From assembly GCF_000688255.1 (NCBI RefSeq), contig NZ_JHYS01000003.1, forward strand, positions 186,001 to 250,000: a DNA stretch of 64,000 nucleotides, in the 5' to 3' direction. The DNA is from Simplicispira psychrophila DSM 11588 (lineage in GTDB: Bacteria > Pseudomonadota > Gammaproteobacteria > Burkholderiales > Burkholderiaceae_C). Made by a program: the position numbers and the translations under genes. The notes beneath the pieces are model-generated. The model saw nothing but the letters and a program-made list of their open reading frames with translations, was not told the DNA's origin and ran no database searches. The stretch's first letter is position 1; each line of letters starts with the position of its first letter. Shown here in pieces: positions 8,995 to 18,354 of this stretch.

Positions 8995-9207
8995 TCAGAC
9001 AGCCTTTGCAGCGTGCTTCTTGACCTTTTTGTGGCTCACTTTTTTGTGGGCAGTGTGCTTCTTCACAGGCGCTTTGGCCATGTGAGCAGGAGCAGCAGGT
9101 GCAGCCAGAGAGGCGGGTGCAGCGTCTGATGCGGGGGATGCAGGCGCCTGGGCGAAAGCACCTGCAGCGAACAGGCCGGCGGCCAATACAGCGAGGAATT
9201 TATTCAT
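8995..9207 (-). CDS. Small Lys/His/Ala-rich secreted protein
   Basis: A 70-residue protein with a clear signal peptide (MNKFLAVLAAGLFAAGAFAQ, cleavage near residue 20). A Pro/Ala-rich spacer follows, then a basic tail with repeated HKKVSHKK and KKHAAK patterns. No domain is recognised. The composition recalls acid-shock or cationic periplasmic peptides such as Asr, but this is only a compositional resemblance. An alternative start nine bases upstream (MAIMNKF) is possible. It has its own terminator and no partner gene, so it is probably a single transcription unit. Confidence 0.75.
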   Translation of the reverse strand: MNKFLAVLAAGLFAAGAFAQAPASPASDAAPASLAAPAAPAHMAKAPVKKHTAHKKVSHKKVKKHAAKAV

Positions 9208-9477
9208 GATGGCCATTTCTTTAACGATATATCGTGTTGAGAAGCTTACAAGCTCGGGATGAGCTTTGTTAATAACGGCAGCCGGGCCAGCGGCGTTGAC
9301 AAAAAAATCGCGCCTGGATAGCGAAATAAGTAAAAAAAACCATTTGTGGATTCTAATTTTGTATGATGACATTCCGTTGAAAAACGGCGCGTCGGACTGC
9401 ACACTTGCGTTCTCTGACCACTGCTACCGGCTGATGGCCCTGCCGGTGGTTTCTATAGCCATTTCCTGAGGCAAACG

Positions 9478-11715
9478 ATGAGCACCCAGCAACCCACCAT
9501 CATCTACACCCTGACCGACGAGGCTCCTCGCTTGGCCACGGCTTCTTTCCTGCCGATTGTTCGCGCTTTTGCCGCTCCTGCTGGCATCGAAGTGACCGAG
9601 ACCGATATCTCTGTGGCAGCCCGCGTGCTGGGCGAGTTTCCTGAGTATTTGCGCGACGACCAGAAGGTGCCGCACACCCTCTCCGAGCTGGGCAAGAAGA
9701 CGCTGGATCCGGAAGTCAACATCATCAAGCTGCCCAACATCAGCGCGTCGGTGGGTCAGCTGGTCACCTGCATTAAGGAATTGCAGTCCAAAGGCTACGC
9801 CATTCCCGACTACCCCGAAGACCCCAAGACCGACGAAGACAAAGCCGTGCGCACACGCTACGCCAAATGCATTGGCAGCTCTGTCAACCCGGTGCTGCGC
9901 GAAGGCAACTCCGACCGCCGCGCGCCCAAAGCCGTCAAAGAATATGCCCGCAAAAACCCGCACAGCATGGCCGAGTGGAGCCAGGCCTCGCGCTCGCATG
10001 TTTCACACATGCACAGCGGCGACTTCTATCACGGCGAAAAATCGATCACGTTGGAAAAAGCGCGCGACGTGAAAATGGAACTGCTCACCAAGGACGGCGA
10101 AACCATCGTCCTCAAGCCCAAGCTGTCGCTGCTGGCCGGTGAGATCATCGACTCGATGTTCATGAGCAAGAAGGCGCTGGAAGAGTTCTACGAAAAAGAA
10201 ATTGACGACGCCTACAAGACCGGCGTCATGTTCTCGCTGCACGTCAAGGCCACCATGATGAAGGTCTCGCACCCCATCGTGTTTGGCCACTGCGTGAAGA
10301 TTTTCTACAAAGACGCCTTTGCCAAGCACGGTGCGTTGTTTGATGAGTTGGGTGTCAACGTCAACAACGGCATGGCCAGCCTGTACGAAAAAATTACCAC
10401 GCTGCCCCAGTCGCAGCAGGACGAAATCCGCCGCGACCTGCACGCCTGCCACGAGCACCGCCCCGAGCTGGCCATGGTGGACTCGGCCAAGGGGATCACC
10501 AACTTCCACTCGCCTAACGACATCATCGTGGACGCCTCCATGCCCGCCATGATCCGCAACGGCGGCAAGATGTGGGGCGCCGATGGCCGTCTGAAGGACG
10601 TCAAGGCGGTGATGCCGGAATCCACCTTTGCCCGCATCTACCAGGAAATGATCAATTTCTGCAAGTGGAACGGCAACTTTGACCCCAAGACCATGGGCAC
10701 CGTGCCCAACGTCGGCCTGATGGCGCAGCAAGCCGAAGAATACGGCTCGCACGACAAAACCTTTGAAATGGCGCAGGACGGCGTGGCCAACATCGTCGAT
10801 CTGGCCACCGGCGAAGTGCTGCTGTCGCAAAACGTCGAAGCCGGCGACATCTGGCGCATGTGCCAGGTGAAAGACGCGCCGATCCGCGACTGGGTGAAGC
10901 TGGCCGTGGCGCGTGCGCGCAACTCCGGTATGCCGGCCGTGTTCTGGCTCGATCCGTACCGCCCGCATGAGAACGAGCTGATCAAGAAGGTGCACACCTA
11001 CCTGAAAGACCACGACACCACCGGTCTGGACATCCAGATCATGAGCCAGGTGCGTGCCATGCGCTACACGCTGGAGCGCGTCATCCGCGGTCTGGACACC
11101 ATCTCGGTGACCGGCAATATCTTGCGCGACTATCTGACCGACCTGTTCCCGATCATGGAACTGGGCACCAGCGCCAAGATGCTGTCCATCGTGCCATTGA
11201 TGGCCGGTGGCGGTATGTACGAAACCGGCGCTGGTGGCTCGGCGCCCAAGCACGTGCAGCAGTTGGTGGAAGAAAACCACCTGCGCTGGGATTCGCTGGG
11301 CGAATTTCTGGCACTGGCCGTGTCGCTCGAAGACCTGGGCCTGAAAACTGGCAACGCCAAAGCTACGGTGTTGTCGAAAACACTGGACGCCGCCACTGGC
11401 AAGCTGCTGGACAACAACAAGAACCCCTCGCCCAAAACCGGCCAGCTCGACAACCGTGGCAGCCAGTTTTATCTGGCCATGTACTGGGCGCAAGAGCTGG
11501 CCGCGCAAACCGACGATGCCGCCCTGGCCGCGCAGTTTGCACCGCTGGCCAAGCAGTTGAGCGACAACGAGAAAGCCATCGTCGCTGAACTGCTGGACGT
11601 GCAAGGCCAAGCGGTGGATATCGGCGGCTACTACCTGCCTGACCCCGCCAAGCTCGAAGCCGTGATGCGCCCCAGTGCGACCTTGAACGCGGCGATCGCC
11701 ACTTCGCTGGTGTAA
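9478..11715 (+). CDS. icd: Isocitrate dehydrogenase, NADP-dependent, monomeric type
   Basis: Oxidises isocitrate to 2-oxoglutarate in the TCA cycle with NADP. The 745-residue length and sequence ([63 protein letters not shown]) are typical of the monomeric family, which is unrelated in sequence to the dimeric enzyme. Remarkably, the dimeric enzyme is encoded immediately downstream. A strong terminator separates them, so they are probably expressed independently. The ATG at 9478 gives the standard N-terminus. Confidence 0.97.
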   Translation: MSTQQPTIIYTLTDEAPRLATASFLPIVRAFAAPAGIEVTETDISVAARVLGEFPEYLRDDQKVPHTLSELGKKTLDPEVNIIKLPNISASVGQLVTCIKELQSKGYAIPDYPEDPKTDEDKAVRTRYAKCIGSSVNPVLREGNSDRRAPKAVKEYARKNPHSMAEWSQASRSHVSHMHSGDFYHGEKSITLEKARDVKMELLTKDGETIVLKPKLSLLAGEIIDSMFMSKKALEEFYEKEIDDAYKTGVMFSLHVKATMMKVSHPIVFGHCVKIFYKDAFAKHGALFDELGVNVNNGMASLYEKITTLPQSQQDEIRRDLHACHEHRPELAMVDSAKGITNFHSPNDIIVDASMPAMIRNGGKMWGADGRLKDVKAVMPESTFARIYQEMINFCKWNGNFDPKTMGTVPNVGLMAQQAEEYGSHDKTFEMAQDGVANIVDLATGEVLLSQNVEAGDIWRMCQVKDAPIRDWVKLAVARARNSGMPAVFWLDPYRPHENELIKKVHTYLKDHDTTGLDIQIMSQVRAMRYTLERVIRGLDTISVTGNILRDYLTDLFPIMELGTSAKMLSIVPLMAGGGMYETGAGGSAPKHVQQLVEENHLRWDSLGEFLALAVSLEDLGLKTGNAKATVLSKTLDAATGKLLDNNKNPSPKTGQLDNRGSQFYLAMYWAQELAAQTDDAALAAQFAPLAKQLSDNEKAIVAELLDVQGQAVDIGGYYLPDPAKLEAVMRPSATLNAAIATSLV

Positions 11716-11734
11716 GCGTTTAAAAGCCCCCTTC

Positions 11735-11772
11735 AAACGGACTGCAGGCCATGGCTTGCAGTCCGTTTTTTT
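11735..11772 (+). terminator. Intrinsic terminator between the two isocitrate dehydrogenase genes
   Basis: AAACGGACTGCA and TGCAGTCCGTTTTTTT form a 10-12 bp stem with a T run on the plus strand, 20 bases after the monomeric enzyme's stop. Confidence 0.9.
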
Positions 11773-11897
11773 GTGGGCAGTGGGCGCAGCAGCATCCGTT
11801 AAGATTCTTCGTTGGTGCAGATAGCCATCATCAGTTGCCGTACCTGTCCAGATTCGCGTCCAGATACTTGCCTCGATTTCACCGGAGACCCTCGTCC

Positions 11898-13160
11898 ATG
11901 ACCCCTTACCAGCACATCCAGGTGCCTGCCGAAGGCCAAAAAATCACCGTCAACGCCGACATGTCGCTCCATGTGCCGGACGCGCCGATCATTCCCTTCA
12001 TTGAAGGCGATGGCACTGGGGCCGACATCACCCCGGTGATGCGCAAGGTGGTCGATGCCGCCGTGGCCAAGACGTATGGCGGTATCAAAAAAATTCACTG
12101 GATGGAGGTGTTTGCCGGCGAAAAATCCACCCGTGTTTACGGCCCTGACATGTGGCTGCCCGAAGAAACCTTGCACGCCATCAAGGACTACGTCGTCTCC
12201 ATCAAAGGCCCGCTGACCACCCCCGTGGGCGGCGGCATCCGTTCGCTGAATGTGACGCTGCGCCAGGAGCTTGACCTGTATGTCTGCCTGCGCCCGATCC
12301 AGTACTTTGAAGGCGTACCTTCGCCTTTGAAAGAGCCGCAAAAAACCAATATGGTGATCTTCCGTGAGAACTCGGAAGACATCTACGCTGGGATCGAGTT
12401 TGAAGCCGAAAGCGATAAGGCCAAAAAGCTCATCAAATTTTTGCAAGAGGAAATGGGCACACAAAAAATCCGTTTCCCCGCCACCTCCGGCATAGGCGTC
12501 AAGCCAGTCTCGCGTGAAGGCACCGAGCGCCTGGTGCGCAAGGCCATCCAGTACGCCATCGATAACGACAAGCCCAGCGTGACCATCGTGCACAAGGGCA
12601 ACATCATGAAGTTCACCGAAGGAGCGTTTCGTGATTGGGCTTACGGTCTGGCTGCCAAAGAGTTTGGTGCCGAACTGATCGACGGCGGCCCCTGGATGAA
12701 TTTCAAGAGCCCCAAGACGGGCAAGGAAATCACCATCAAGGACAGCATTACCGACGCCTTCCTGCAGCAAATTTTGCTGCGCCCGGCCGAATATTCGGTG
12801 ATTGCCACGATGAACCTGAATGGCGACTACATCTCCGACGCCCTGGCTGCACAGGTCGGCGGCATCGGCATCGCTCCGGGCGCCAACATGAGCGACACCA
12901 TTGCCATGTTTGAGGCCACCCACGGCACCGCACCCAAGTATGCTGGCAAGGACTACGTCAATCCCGGCTCAGAAATTTTGTCGGCTGAAATGATGCTGCG
13001 CCACATGGGCTGGACCGAAGCCGCCGACCTGATCATCAGCGCCATGAAAAAAGCCATTGCCAGCAAACAGGTCACTTATGACTTCGCCCGCATGATGGAC
13101 GGCGCCCGCCAAGTCAGCTGCTCCGGCTTTGGTCAGGTCATGATTGACCAGATGCAATAG
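11898..13160 (+). CDS. icd: Isocitrate dehydrogenase, NADP-dependent, dimeric type
   Basis: Second, non-homologous isocitrate dehydrogenase of the TCA cycle. The ATG at 11898, with GGAGA upstream, gives 420 residues starting [15 protein letters not shown]; the upstream in-frame extension overlaps a terminator and is unlikely. Motifs include [15 protein letters not shown] (near 33), the phosphorylation-loop region [15 protein letters not shown] (substrate-binding Ser as in E. coli Icd), [12 protein letters not shown], and the nucleotide-binding GTAPKYAG near the C-terminus. The serine in IRSLN suggests possible AceK regulation, though no aceK is present in the window. Confidence 0.97.
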   Translation: MTPYQHIQVPAEGQKITVNADMSLHVPDAPIIPFIEGDGTGADITPVMRKVVDAAVAKTYGGIKKIHWMEVFAGEKSTRVYGPDMWLPEETLHAIKDYVVSIKGPLTTPVGGGIRSLNVTLRQELDLYVCLRPIQYFEGVPSPLKEPQKTNMVIFRENSEDIYAGIEFEAESDKAKKLIKFLQEEMGTQKIRFPATSGIGVKPVSREGTERLVRKAIQYAIDNDKPSVTIVHKGNIMKFTEGAFRDWAYGLAAKEFGAELIDGGPWMNFKSPKTGKEITIKDSITDAFLQQILLRPAEYSVIATMNLNGDYISDALAAQVGGIGIAPGANMSDTIAMFEATHGTAPKYAGKDYVNPGSEILSAEMMLRHMGWTEAADLIISAMKKAIASKQVTYDFARMMDGARQVSCSGFGQVMIDQMQ

Positions 13161-13204
13161 CCTTGGTTGGCCCTTCTGAGCGCCGCTGGGCGCCTTCACA
13201 TGCA

Positions 13205-13236
13205 GCCCCGTGCCCCATAAGCCGGGGTTTTTTGTT
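13205..13236 (+). terminator. Probable terminator of dimeric icd
   Basis: CCCCG and CGGGG flank a 12-base loop followed by TTTTTT on the plus strand. The stem is short, so confidence is moderate. It lies between convergent icd and the patatin gene. Confidence 0.5.
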
Positions 13237-13250
13237 GGGCGTTGCTGCGC

Positions 13251-14276
13251 TCAGAGAAATGTGCGCAACTGCTGCGGGTTGGCGGCGTGCAGGGTCTGCT
13301 CGGCCAGGTTGAGCAGGATTTGCGCGGCTTGTGGGGTGGCGATATCAATGCCCAATCCGGCCTGCGGTGGCCAAGTGGCATCCAGGCGCAGGTAGTGTTC
13401 GCCCAGGCGGTTTTCCATCATCGCCTGCACATGCTGCTGTTGCACCGCAATCAGCGTCATGATCAGGCGTCCATCAGCCAGCCAGCCAATGGCGCCGGCA
13501 TCCTCGCTGAGGCCCTGCGCTGGCTGGTAGCCCACGGTGGCAGTGCCCACGGACAGCATCCGCACGCGCGCCAGCGGCACCTGCATGAAGTGTTCTGCCT
13601 CGTGCAGCGCCACCTGGTCGGGCGCCACGGCAAACAGGCCGCCGTCGGCATACAGCGCGTCGCCAATGCGCACCGCCGGAAAATACGCCGGCGCCGCACT
13701 GCTGGCCATCACGGCGTCGATGATCGGCACGTCTTCATCGCCGCGTGAGGCTGCGGCGTGGGGTGTCTTGAACACCTTGGTCAGACTGCGCGAGACGTTC
13801 ACCGCCGGCAGTACCAGCGGGTGTGGCACCTGCGCCAGGGTGCGATCGCCCAAATGCCGGTGCAGGGCCGTGCGCAGCGCAGCACTGGAGTATTTGGGCC
13901 CCGTCACCGAACGGCCCATGTCGATCAACCGCCCCACCACACCAGTGGGCAGTGAGCGCGGCGAGAACACCTGGGTGCCATGGCGCTGAAACAGCTCAAC
14001 CATGTCGCGCAACGGCACTTCCAGCGCCACCGCCGCCGCGACGATGGCACCGACCGAGGTGCCAGCGACCAGATCAAAGCGCCGGCCGATGGGCTCGCCG
14101 ATCTGCTCTTCCAGCGCCGCCAGCACGGCGGCGGTGTACAAACCCAGATAGCCCCCGCCCGACAGCGCCAAGATGCGAAATTCCTTGGTGTCGGGGCTGG
14201 TCGCTTTGGCGCGGGCAGTCTTGTCGCTGGAGGAGGGCATGGCAAGGGCACTTCTGGATAGAGGAACTGCCCCCAT
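13251..14276 (-). CDS. Patatin-like phospholipase
   Basis: A 341-residue alpha/beta hydrolase of the patatin family, which cleaves acyl chains from lipids with a Ser-Asp dyad. Visible are the oxyanion motif GGGYLGLY (about 40-47), the nucleophile elbow GTSVG (about 73-77) and the catalytic Asp in DGGLFAVAPD (about 211). No signal peptide or membrane segment is evident. Related proteins include Pat17-like enzymes and the CBASS effector CapV, but no cyclase gene lies nearby, so a housekeeping or lipid-turnover role is more likely. An ATG at 14240 is an alternative start without a better ribosome site. Confidence 0.85.
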   Translation of the reverse strand: MGAVPLSRSALAMPSSSDKTARAKATSPDTKEFRILALSGGGYLGLYTAAVLAALEEQIGEPIGRRFDLVAGTSVGAIVAAAVALEVPLRDMVELFQRHGTQVFSPRSLPTGVVGRLIDMGRSVTGPKYSSAALRTALHRHLGDRTLAQVPHPLVLPAVNVSRSLTKVFKTPHAAASRGDEDVPIIDAVMASSAAPAYFPAVRIGDALYADGGLFAVAPDQVALHEAEHFMQVPLARVRMLSVGTATVGYQPAQGLSEDAGAIGWLADGRLIMTLIAVQQQHVQAMMENRLGEHYLRLDATWPPQAGLGIDIATPQAAQILLNLAEQTLHAANPQQLRTFL

Positions 14277-14303
14277 GCTACCTACTGCGCTGTAGTCCCG
14301 TAG

Positions 14304-14329
14304 GTCGGATTAGCGCAGCGTAAGCCGAC
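14304..14329. repeat. REP-like hairpin (GTCGG...CCGAC)
   Basis: GTCGGATTAGCG followed by CAGCGTAAGCCGAC forms an imperfect hairpin. The sequence class is widespread in proteobacterial intergenic regions. It lies between the patatin gene and mmsB, both on the minus strand, and may limit read-through. Confidence 0.6.
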
Positions 14330-14341
14330 ACCACTCAGTTT

Positions 14342-15235
14342 TTAGCCCTTCTGCACCATCTTGATGATGCTGGAGAAGTCCAGCGCGCCGTTGCCGGCCA
14401 GGCTGTGCGCGGCGTACAGGTTGCGCGCCAAGCCGCCCAGCGGGGTGCTGGCTTTGACTTGGGTAGCGTTCTCTTGCGACAGGCCGAGGTCTTTCAGCAT
14501 CAAATCGGTGCCAAAACCGCCGGCGTAGCCTTTGCTGGCCGGCACGTTCTCTTGCACGCCGGGGCAGGGGTTGTACTTCTCCAGCGCCCAGTTGCCGCCC
14601 GAGCTGCGGCGCATGATTTCTGACAGCACTTTCGGATCAAGCCCGTTGGCCACGCCCAGCGCAATCGCCTCCGACGTGCCGGCCATCAAAATGCCCAACA
14701 GCATGTTGTTGCAGATTTTGGCTGTCTGGCCCGCGCCGACGCTGCCGGCGTGGAAGATGTTGGCGCCCATTTTTTCGAGCAGCGGACGGGCGCGCTCCAA
14801 CTGTTCGGCGCTGGAGCCGACCATGAAGGTCAGCGTGCCAGCAATCGCGCCACCGGTGCCGCCGGAGACGGGGGCGTCGATGAAGTCAATGCCAGCCGCC
14901 TGCGCTGCCTTGGCCACTTTTTGGCTGGTGGCGCTGGCAATGGTGGACGAATCAATCACCAGTGCGCCCTTGGCGATGTGCGACAGCAAACCCTCTTGGC
15001 CGCCGGTGCCGAGGAACAAACCTTCGACATGCTGGCTGGCCGGCAGCATGGTAACGATGGCTTCAGCGCCTTGCACGGCAGCTTGGGCGCTGGCGGCAAT
15101 CGTCAGGCCGTCGGCGGCGCTTTTCTCGCAGGCGGCTTGGGACAGGTCAAAAGCGGCGACGGTATGGCCGGCTTTTTGCAGGTTCAGGGCCATTGGGCCG
15201 CCCATGTGGCCGAGGCCGATAAATGCGATTTTCAT
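14342..15235 (-). CDS. mmsB: 3-hydroxyisobutyrate dehydrogenase
   Basis: Oxidises 3-hydroxyisobutyrate to methylmalonate semialdehyde with NAD in valine catabolism. The 297-residue protein has the Rossmann signature FIGLGHMGGPMALNL at residues 4-18, the substrate-binding DAPVSGGTGGA (about 120-130) and the catalytic lysine in GQTAKICNNMLLG (about 170). It is the last gene of the minus-strand group mmsA, acyl-CoA dehydrogenase, mmsB. A 105-base gap with an interspersed repeat separates it from the dehydrogenase gene upstream. Confidence 0.96.
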   Translation of the reverse strand: MKIAFIGLGHMGGPMALNLQKAGHTVAAFDLSQAACEKSAADGLTIAASAQAAVQGAEAIVTMLPASQHVEGLFLGTGGQEGLLSHIAKGALVIDSSTIASATSQKVAKAAQAAGIDFIDAPVSGGTGGAIAGTLTFMVGSSAEQLERARPLLEKMGANIFHAGSVGAGQTAKICNNMLLGILMAGTSEAIALGVANGLDPKVLSEIMRRSSGGNWALEKYNPCPGVQENVPASKGYAGGFGTDLMLKDLGLSQENATQVKASTPLGGLARNLYAAHSLAGNGALDFSSIIKMVQKG

Positions 15236-15269
15236 GCTGTTGTCTCCGGTGTGTGGAATAAGTAATGAT

Positions 15270-15334
15270 TTATGGCTAAAAGTGCCTCTAGCCCTTTAAG
15301 CACGTGCGCTAGCAGCTATCTTTTTATATAAAAA
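15270..15334. repeat. Interspersed palindromic element (mmsB/acyl-CoA dehydrogenase gap)
   Basis: GCCTCTAGCCCTTTAAGCAC followed by GTGCGCTAGCAGCTATC forms the two-arm element in an intergenic gap within the valine-catabolism group. Confidence 0.8.
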
Positions 15335-15340
15335 TGGCGC

Positions 15341-16507
15341 TTAACGAATGCTGTCAATCGCGTCGCTCTCCAGCATCCGCCGGGCGACAATGACGCGCAT
15401 GATTTCGTTGGTGCCTTCCAGAATCTGGTGCACGCGCGAATCGCGCAGCAGGCGCTCTAGCGGGTATTCGCGGATGTAGCCGTAGCCGCCGTGCAGTTGC
15501 AGCGCCTCGTTGCAGACGTTAAAGCCCACGTCCGTCGCAAAGCGTTTGGCCATGGCGCAATAGGTGCTGGCGTTGGCATCGCCCGCGTCCAGTTTGCTGG
15601 CGGCCAAGCGCACCATTTGGCGGGCGGCGACCAACTCGGTCGCCATGTCGGCCAGCTTGAATTGCAGCGCCTGAAAGCTGGCAATCGGCTTGCCAAACTG
15701 TTTGCGGTCGTGCATGTAGCGCTGTGCGTGGCCCAGCGCGCCTTGCGCTGCGCCGATGGAGCAGGTGGCGATGTTGATGCGCCCGCCGTCCAGGCCCTTC
15801 ATGGCAATTTTGAAGCCCTCGCCCTCTTGGCCCAGCAGGTGATCCGCCGGGATACGCACGTTGTCAAAGCTGATGGTGCGGGTCGGCTGGCTGTTCCAGC
15901 CCATTTTTTCTTCTTTTTTGCCGTAGCTAATGCCGGCCGCGTCGGCTGGTACGGCAAAGGCGCTGATGCCGCTCGCGCCCGAATTGGCGTCACCGGTGCG
16001 TGCCATCAGCACCAGCACATCGGTCGCGCCTGCGCCCGAGATAAAGGCTTTGCTGCCGTTGATGACGTATTCATCACCAATCCGTTCAGCGCGGGTTTTC
16101 AGCGAGCCAGCGTCCGAGCCAGCGCCGGCTTCGGTCAGGCAGTAGGAGGCCAGCTTTTCGCCGGTGGTCAGCAGCGGGCCCCAGTGCTCGCGCACGGCGT
16201 CGGTCGCCCACGTGCCGAGCATCCAGGTGGCCATGTTGTGGATGGTGATAAATGCCGTGGTCGATGGATCGACGGCGGCCATTTCTTCAAACACCATCGT
16301 CGCGTCGAGGCGGGGCAGGGCCAGGCCGCCGGCGTTTTCCGGGGCGTACAGGCCGCAAAAGCCCAGCTCGCCGGCTTTGGCGATGGCTTCTTTGGGGAAG
16401 ATGCTTTCGGCATCCCAGTGTGCGGCGTGGGGAGCGAGTTCTGCCAGCGCAAACGCGCGCGCTGTGGCGGCAAACGCCTGTTGTTCTTCGGAGAGGTCGA
16501 AATTCAT
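15341..16507 (-). CDS. Acyl-CoA dehydrogenase, isobutyryl-CoA dehydrogenase-like
   Basis: A 388-residue FAD enzyme, probably oxidising isobutyryl-CoA to methacrylyl-CoA in valine breakdown. The substrate is inferred from the flanking mmsA and mmsB. ATG 16507 (MNFDLSEEQQAF) follows a GGGAG ribosome site; upstream codons would need a TTG start. Motifs are YCLTEAGAGSDAGSLKTRA (FAD binding), GGRINIATCSIGAAQGAL, the GGYGYIREYPLER segment and the C-terminal ILEGTNEIMR, whose position fits the catalytic glutamate region. The 134-base gap to mmsA contains a terminator and a repeat. Confidence 0.93.
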   Translation of the reverse strand: MNFDLSEEQQAFAATARAFALAELAPHAAHWDAESIFPKEAIAKAGELGFCGLYAPENAGGLALPRLDATMVFEEMAAVDPSTTAFITIHNMATWMLGTWATDAVREHWGPLLTTGEKLASYCLTEAGAGSDAGSLKTRAERIGDEYVINGSKAFISGAGATDVLVLMARTGDANSGASGISAFAVPADAAGISYGKKEEKMGWNSQPTRTISFDNVRIPADHLLGQEGEGFKIAMKGLDGGRINIATCSIGAAQGALGHAQRYMHDRKQFGKPIASFQALQFKLADMATELVAARQMVRLAASKLDAGDANASTYCAMAKRFATDVGFNVCNEALQLHGGYGYIREYPLERLLRDSRVHQILEGTNEIMRVIVARRMLESDAIDSIR

Positions 16508-16552
16508 ACGCGGTGTATCTCCCAAGCGAGCACTTTGAAAGCTGCGGTGCTC

Positions 16553-16608
16553 TGTTTTTAATAGCTACTAGCGCACGTATTGAAAGGGCTAGAGGCTGAT
16601 TTGACTTA
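16553..16608. repeat. Interspersed palindromic element (acyl-CoA dehydrogenase/mmsA gap)
   Basis: TAGCTACTAGCGCACGTATT followed by GAAAGGGCTAGAGGCTGATT, near-consensus. It sits next to the terminator at 16612. Confidence 0.85.
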
Positions 16609-16611
16609 AAT

Positions 16612-16644
16612 AAACGCCCCTTTCAGCCAAGAAAGGGGCGTTTT
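16612..16644 (-). terminator. Intrinsic terminator downstream of mmsA
   Basis: AAACGCCCCTTTC and GAAAGGGGCGTTTT form a 12-13 bp stem. It lies 15 bases past the mmsA stop, so some mmsA transcripts may end before the dehydrogenase gene. Confidence 0.75.
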
Positions 16645-16659
16645 GAGTGCCGAAGCAGA

Positions 16660-18198
16660 TTACTTCAGGCTGATGGTGGTGTTGACACCGTGGCTGGTGG
16701 TGCTGTCGTCAAACCAGCGTGCCGTGACGGTTTTGGTCTGGGTGTAGAACATGACCACTTGCTTGCCGTACGGGCCGAGGTCGCCCAGCTTGGAAGCGCG
16801 CGAGCCGGTGAACGAGAACAATGGCACTGGCACGGGGATTGGCACGTTGATACCGATTTGGCCGACGTCGATTTCCTCTTGGAACTTGCGCGCCGCTGCG
16901 CCCGACTGCGTGAAGATGGCGGTGCCGTTGCCGTTGGGGTTGTCGTTGATGAACTCAATGGCTTGGTCGATGTCGTCCGCAGCCACCAGAGCCAGCACCG
17001 GGCCAAAGATTTCTTGGTCGTACACGGCCATGCCGGGTTTCACGCCCGAGAAAATGGTTGGGCCAACAAAGTTGCCCTTCTCAAAGCCGGGCACGTTGGG
17101 CTTGCGGCCATCGAGTTCCAGCTTGGCGCCGTCGGCAATACCGCGCTCAATCAGACCTTCGACGCGCGCCAGCGCCGCGCAAGAAATCACCGGGCCGACG
17201 TCGGTGCCTTTTTCGGTACCGGCGTTGATTTTGAGCGTCTGCGCCTTGGCGATCAGCTCGGGAATCCATTGTTGCGTTTCGCCGACTAGCACCACCACCG
17301 GCAGCGCCATGCAACGCTGACCGGCTGCGCCAAACGCGGCGCCGGCAATGGCGTTGAGCGTTTGTTCCTTGTTCGCGTCAGGCATGACGATGGCGTGGTT
17401 TTTGGCGCCCATCATGCACTGCGCACGCTTGCCGGCCAGCGTGGCGCGGTTGTAAACGTGGGTGCCGACCTTGGTCGAACCGACAAACGACACCGCCTTA
17501 ATGTCTTTGTGATCGCAAATCGCGTTCACGGCGTCTTCACCACCGTGGATGACGTTCAGCACGCCGGCAGGAATGCCGGCTTCCATCGCCAACTCGCACA
17601 GGCGCATGGTGACCATCGGGTCTTGCTCGGACGGCTTCAAGACGAAGGTGTTGCCGGTGGCAATCGCCATCGGGAACATCCACAGCGGAATCATCGCCGG
17701 GAAGTTGAACGGCGTGATGCCAGCGCACACGCCCAGCGGTTGCAGGATGGTGTAGGTATCGACGCCGTTGGCCACGTTGTTGGCCAGCTCGCCCAATTGC
17801 AGGTTGCCAATGCTGGCAGCGTGCTCGACCACTTCCAAACCACGGAACACGTCGCCTTCAGCGTCGGGCAGGGTCTTGCCTTGCTCGGCGGTCAGCAGCG
17901 CGGCCAGTTCGCCCATGTTTTCGCGGATCAGTTGCTGCAGCTTCAAGAAGATGCGAGCGCGGGTGCCAATCGGGGTCTTCTTCCAAGTCTTGAAAGCTTC
18001 TTTGCCCGAAGCCACGGCGGCGTCGATTTCAGCCGGTGTCGCAAACGGCACGCGGGCCAGCACTTCTTGCGTGGCTGGGTTGACCACATCGCGCCACTGG
18101 GTGGTGGTGGACTCGACAAACTTGCCGTCAATCAGCAGCTTGACGGTGGGGATGGATTGGGTAGCGGTGGATGCGTTCAAGGAAGTCTCCTGAGACAA
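16660..18198 (-). CDS. mmsA: Methylmalonate-semialdehyde dehydrogenase (CoA-acylating)
   Basis: Converts methylmalonate semialdehyde plus CoA and NAD to propionyl-CoA and CO2, the last valine-specific step. The 512-residue aldehyde dehydrogenase has the NAD-binding [12 protein letters not shown] (about 240), the catalytic cysteine in [10 protein letters not shown] (about 297) and the family-type [17 protein letters not shown] segment (about 400). The ATG is preceded by AGGAGACTTCC. It is divergent from a LysR-type regulator gene, with paired palindromes between them, so LysR control of the valine genes is likely. Confidence 0.96.
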   Translation of the reverse strand: MSQETSLNASTATQSIPTVKLLIDGKFVESTTTQWRDVVNPATQEVLARVPFATPAEIDAAVASGKEAFKTWKKTPIGTRARIFLKLQQLIRENMGELAALLTAEQGKTLPDAEGDVFRGLEVVEHAASIGNLQLGELANNVANGVDTYTILQPLGVCAGITPFNFPAMIPLWMFPMAIATGNTFVLKPSEQDPMVTMRLCELAMEAGIPAGVLNVIHGGEDAVNAICDHKDIKAVSFVGSTKVGTHVYNRATLAGKRAQCMMGAKNHAIVMPDANKEQTLNAIAGAAFGAAGQRCMALPVVVLVGETQQWIPELIAKAQTLKINAGTEKGTDVGPVISCAALARVEGLIERGIADGAKLELDGRKPNVPGFEKGNFVGPTIFSGVKPGMAVYDQEIFGPVLALVAADDIDQAIEFINDNPNGNGTAIFTQSGAAARKFQEEIDVGQIGINVPIPVPVPLFSFTGSRASKLGDLGPYGKQVVMFYTQTKTVTARWFDDSTTSHGVNTTISLK

Positions 18199-18270
18199 AA
18201 GAAGAAATGAAGCCGGGTGGCAGAGCGCGTTGCACAGTCAACGTCCGCCCTATCAGCAACGTATCGTAGC

Positions 18271-18326
18271 TGTGCATAATTGTTTGCACAATAGAGAATG
18301 TTGCAATTGACATCTGCAAAATTGCA
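18271..18326. promoter_or_regulatory. Candidate LysR operators between mmsA and lysR
   Basis: Two inverted repeats lie in the divergent region. TGTGCATAATTGTTTGCACA (18271-18290) has 6-bp arms. TGCAATT at 18302 pairs with AATTGCA at 18320. LysR regulators usually bind paired sites like these between divergent genes. Confidence 0.55.
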
Positions 18327-18354
18327 CATATAAATCTAGCAAACAAGGAGAGCC

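Noticed and set aside
10003-11736. 577-codon minus-strand open frame antisense to the monomeric isocitrate dehydrogenase
   Set aside because: The forward gene is certain by sequence, and the reverse translation is rich in His, Val and Gly without motifs. It is a codon-bias shadow.
13251-14276. Patatin gene as a CBASS effector (CapV)
   Set aside because: No CD-NTase, ubiquitin-like ligase or protease gene lies beside it. The neighbours are icd and mmsB, so a defence role has no support.
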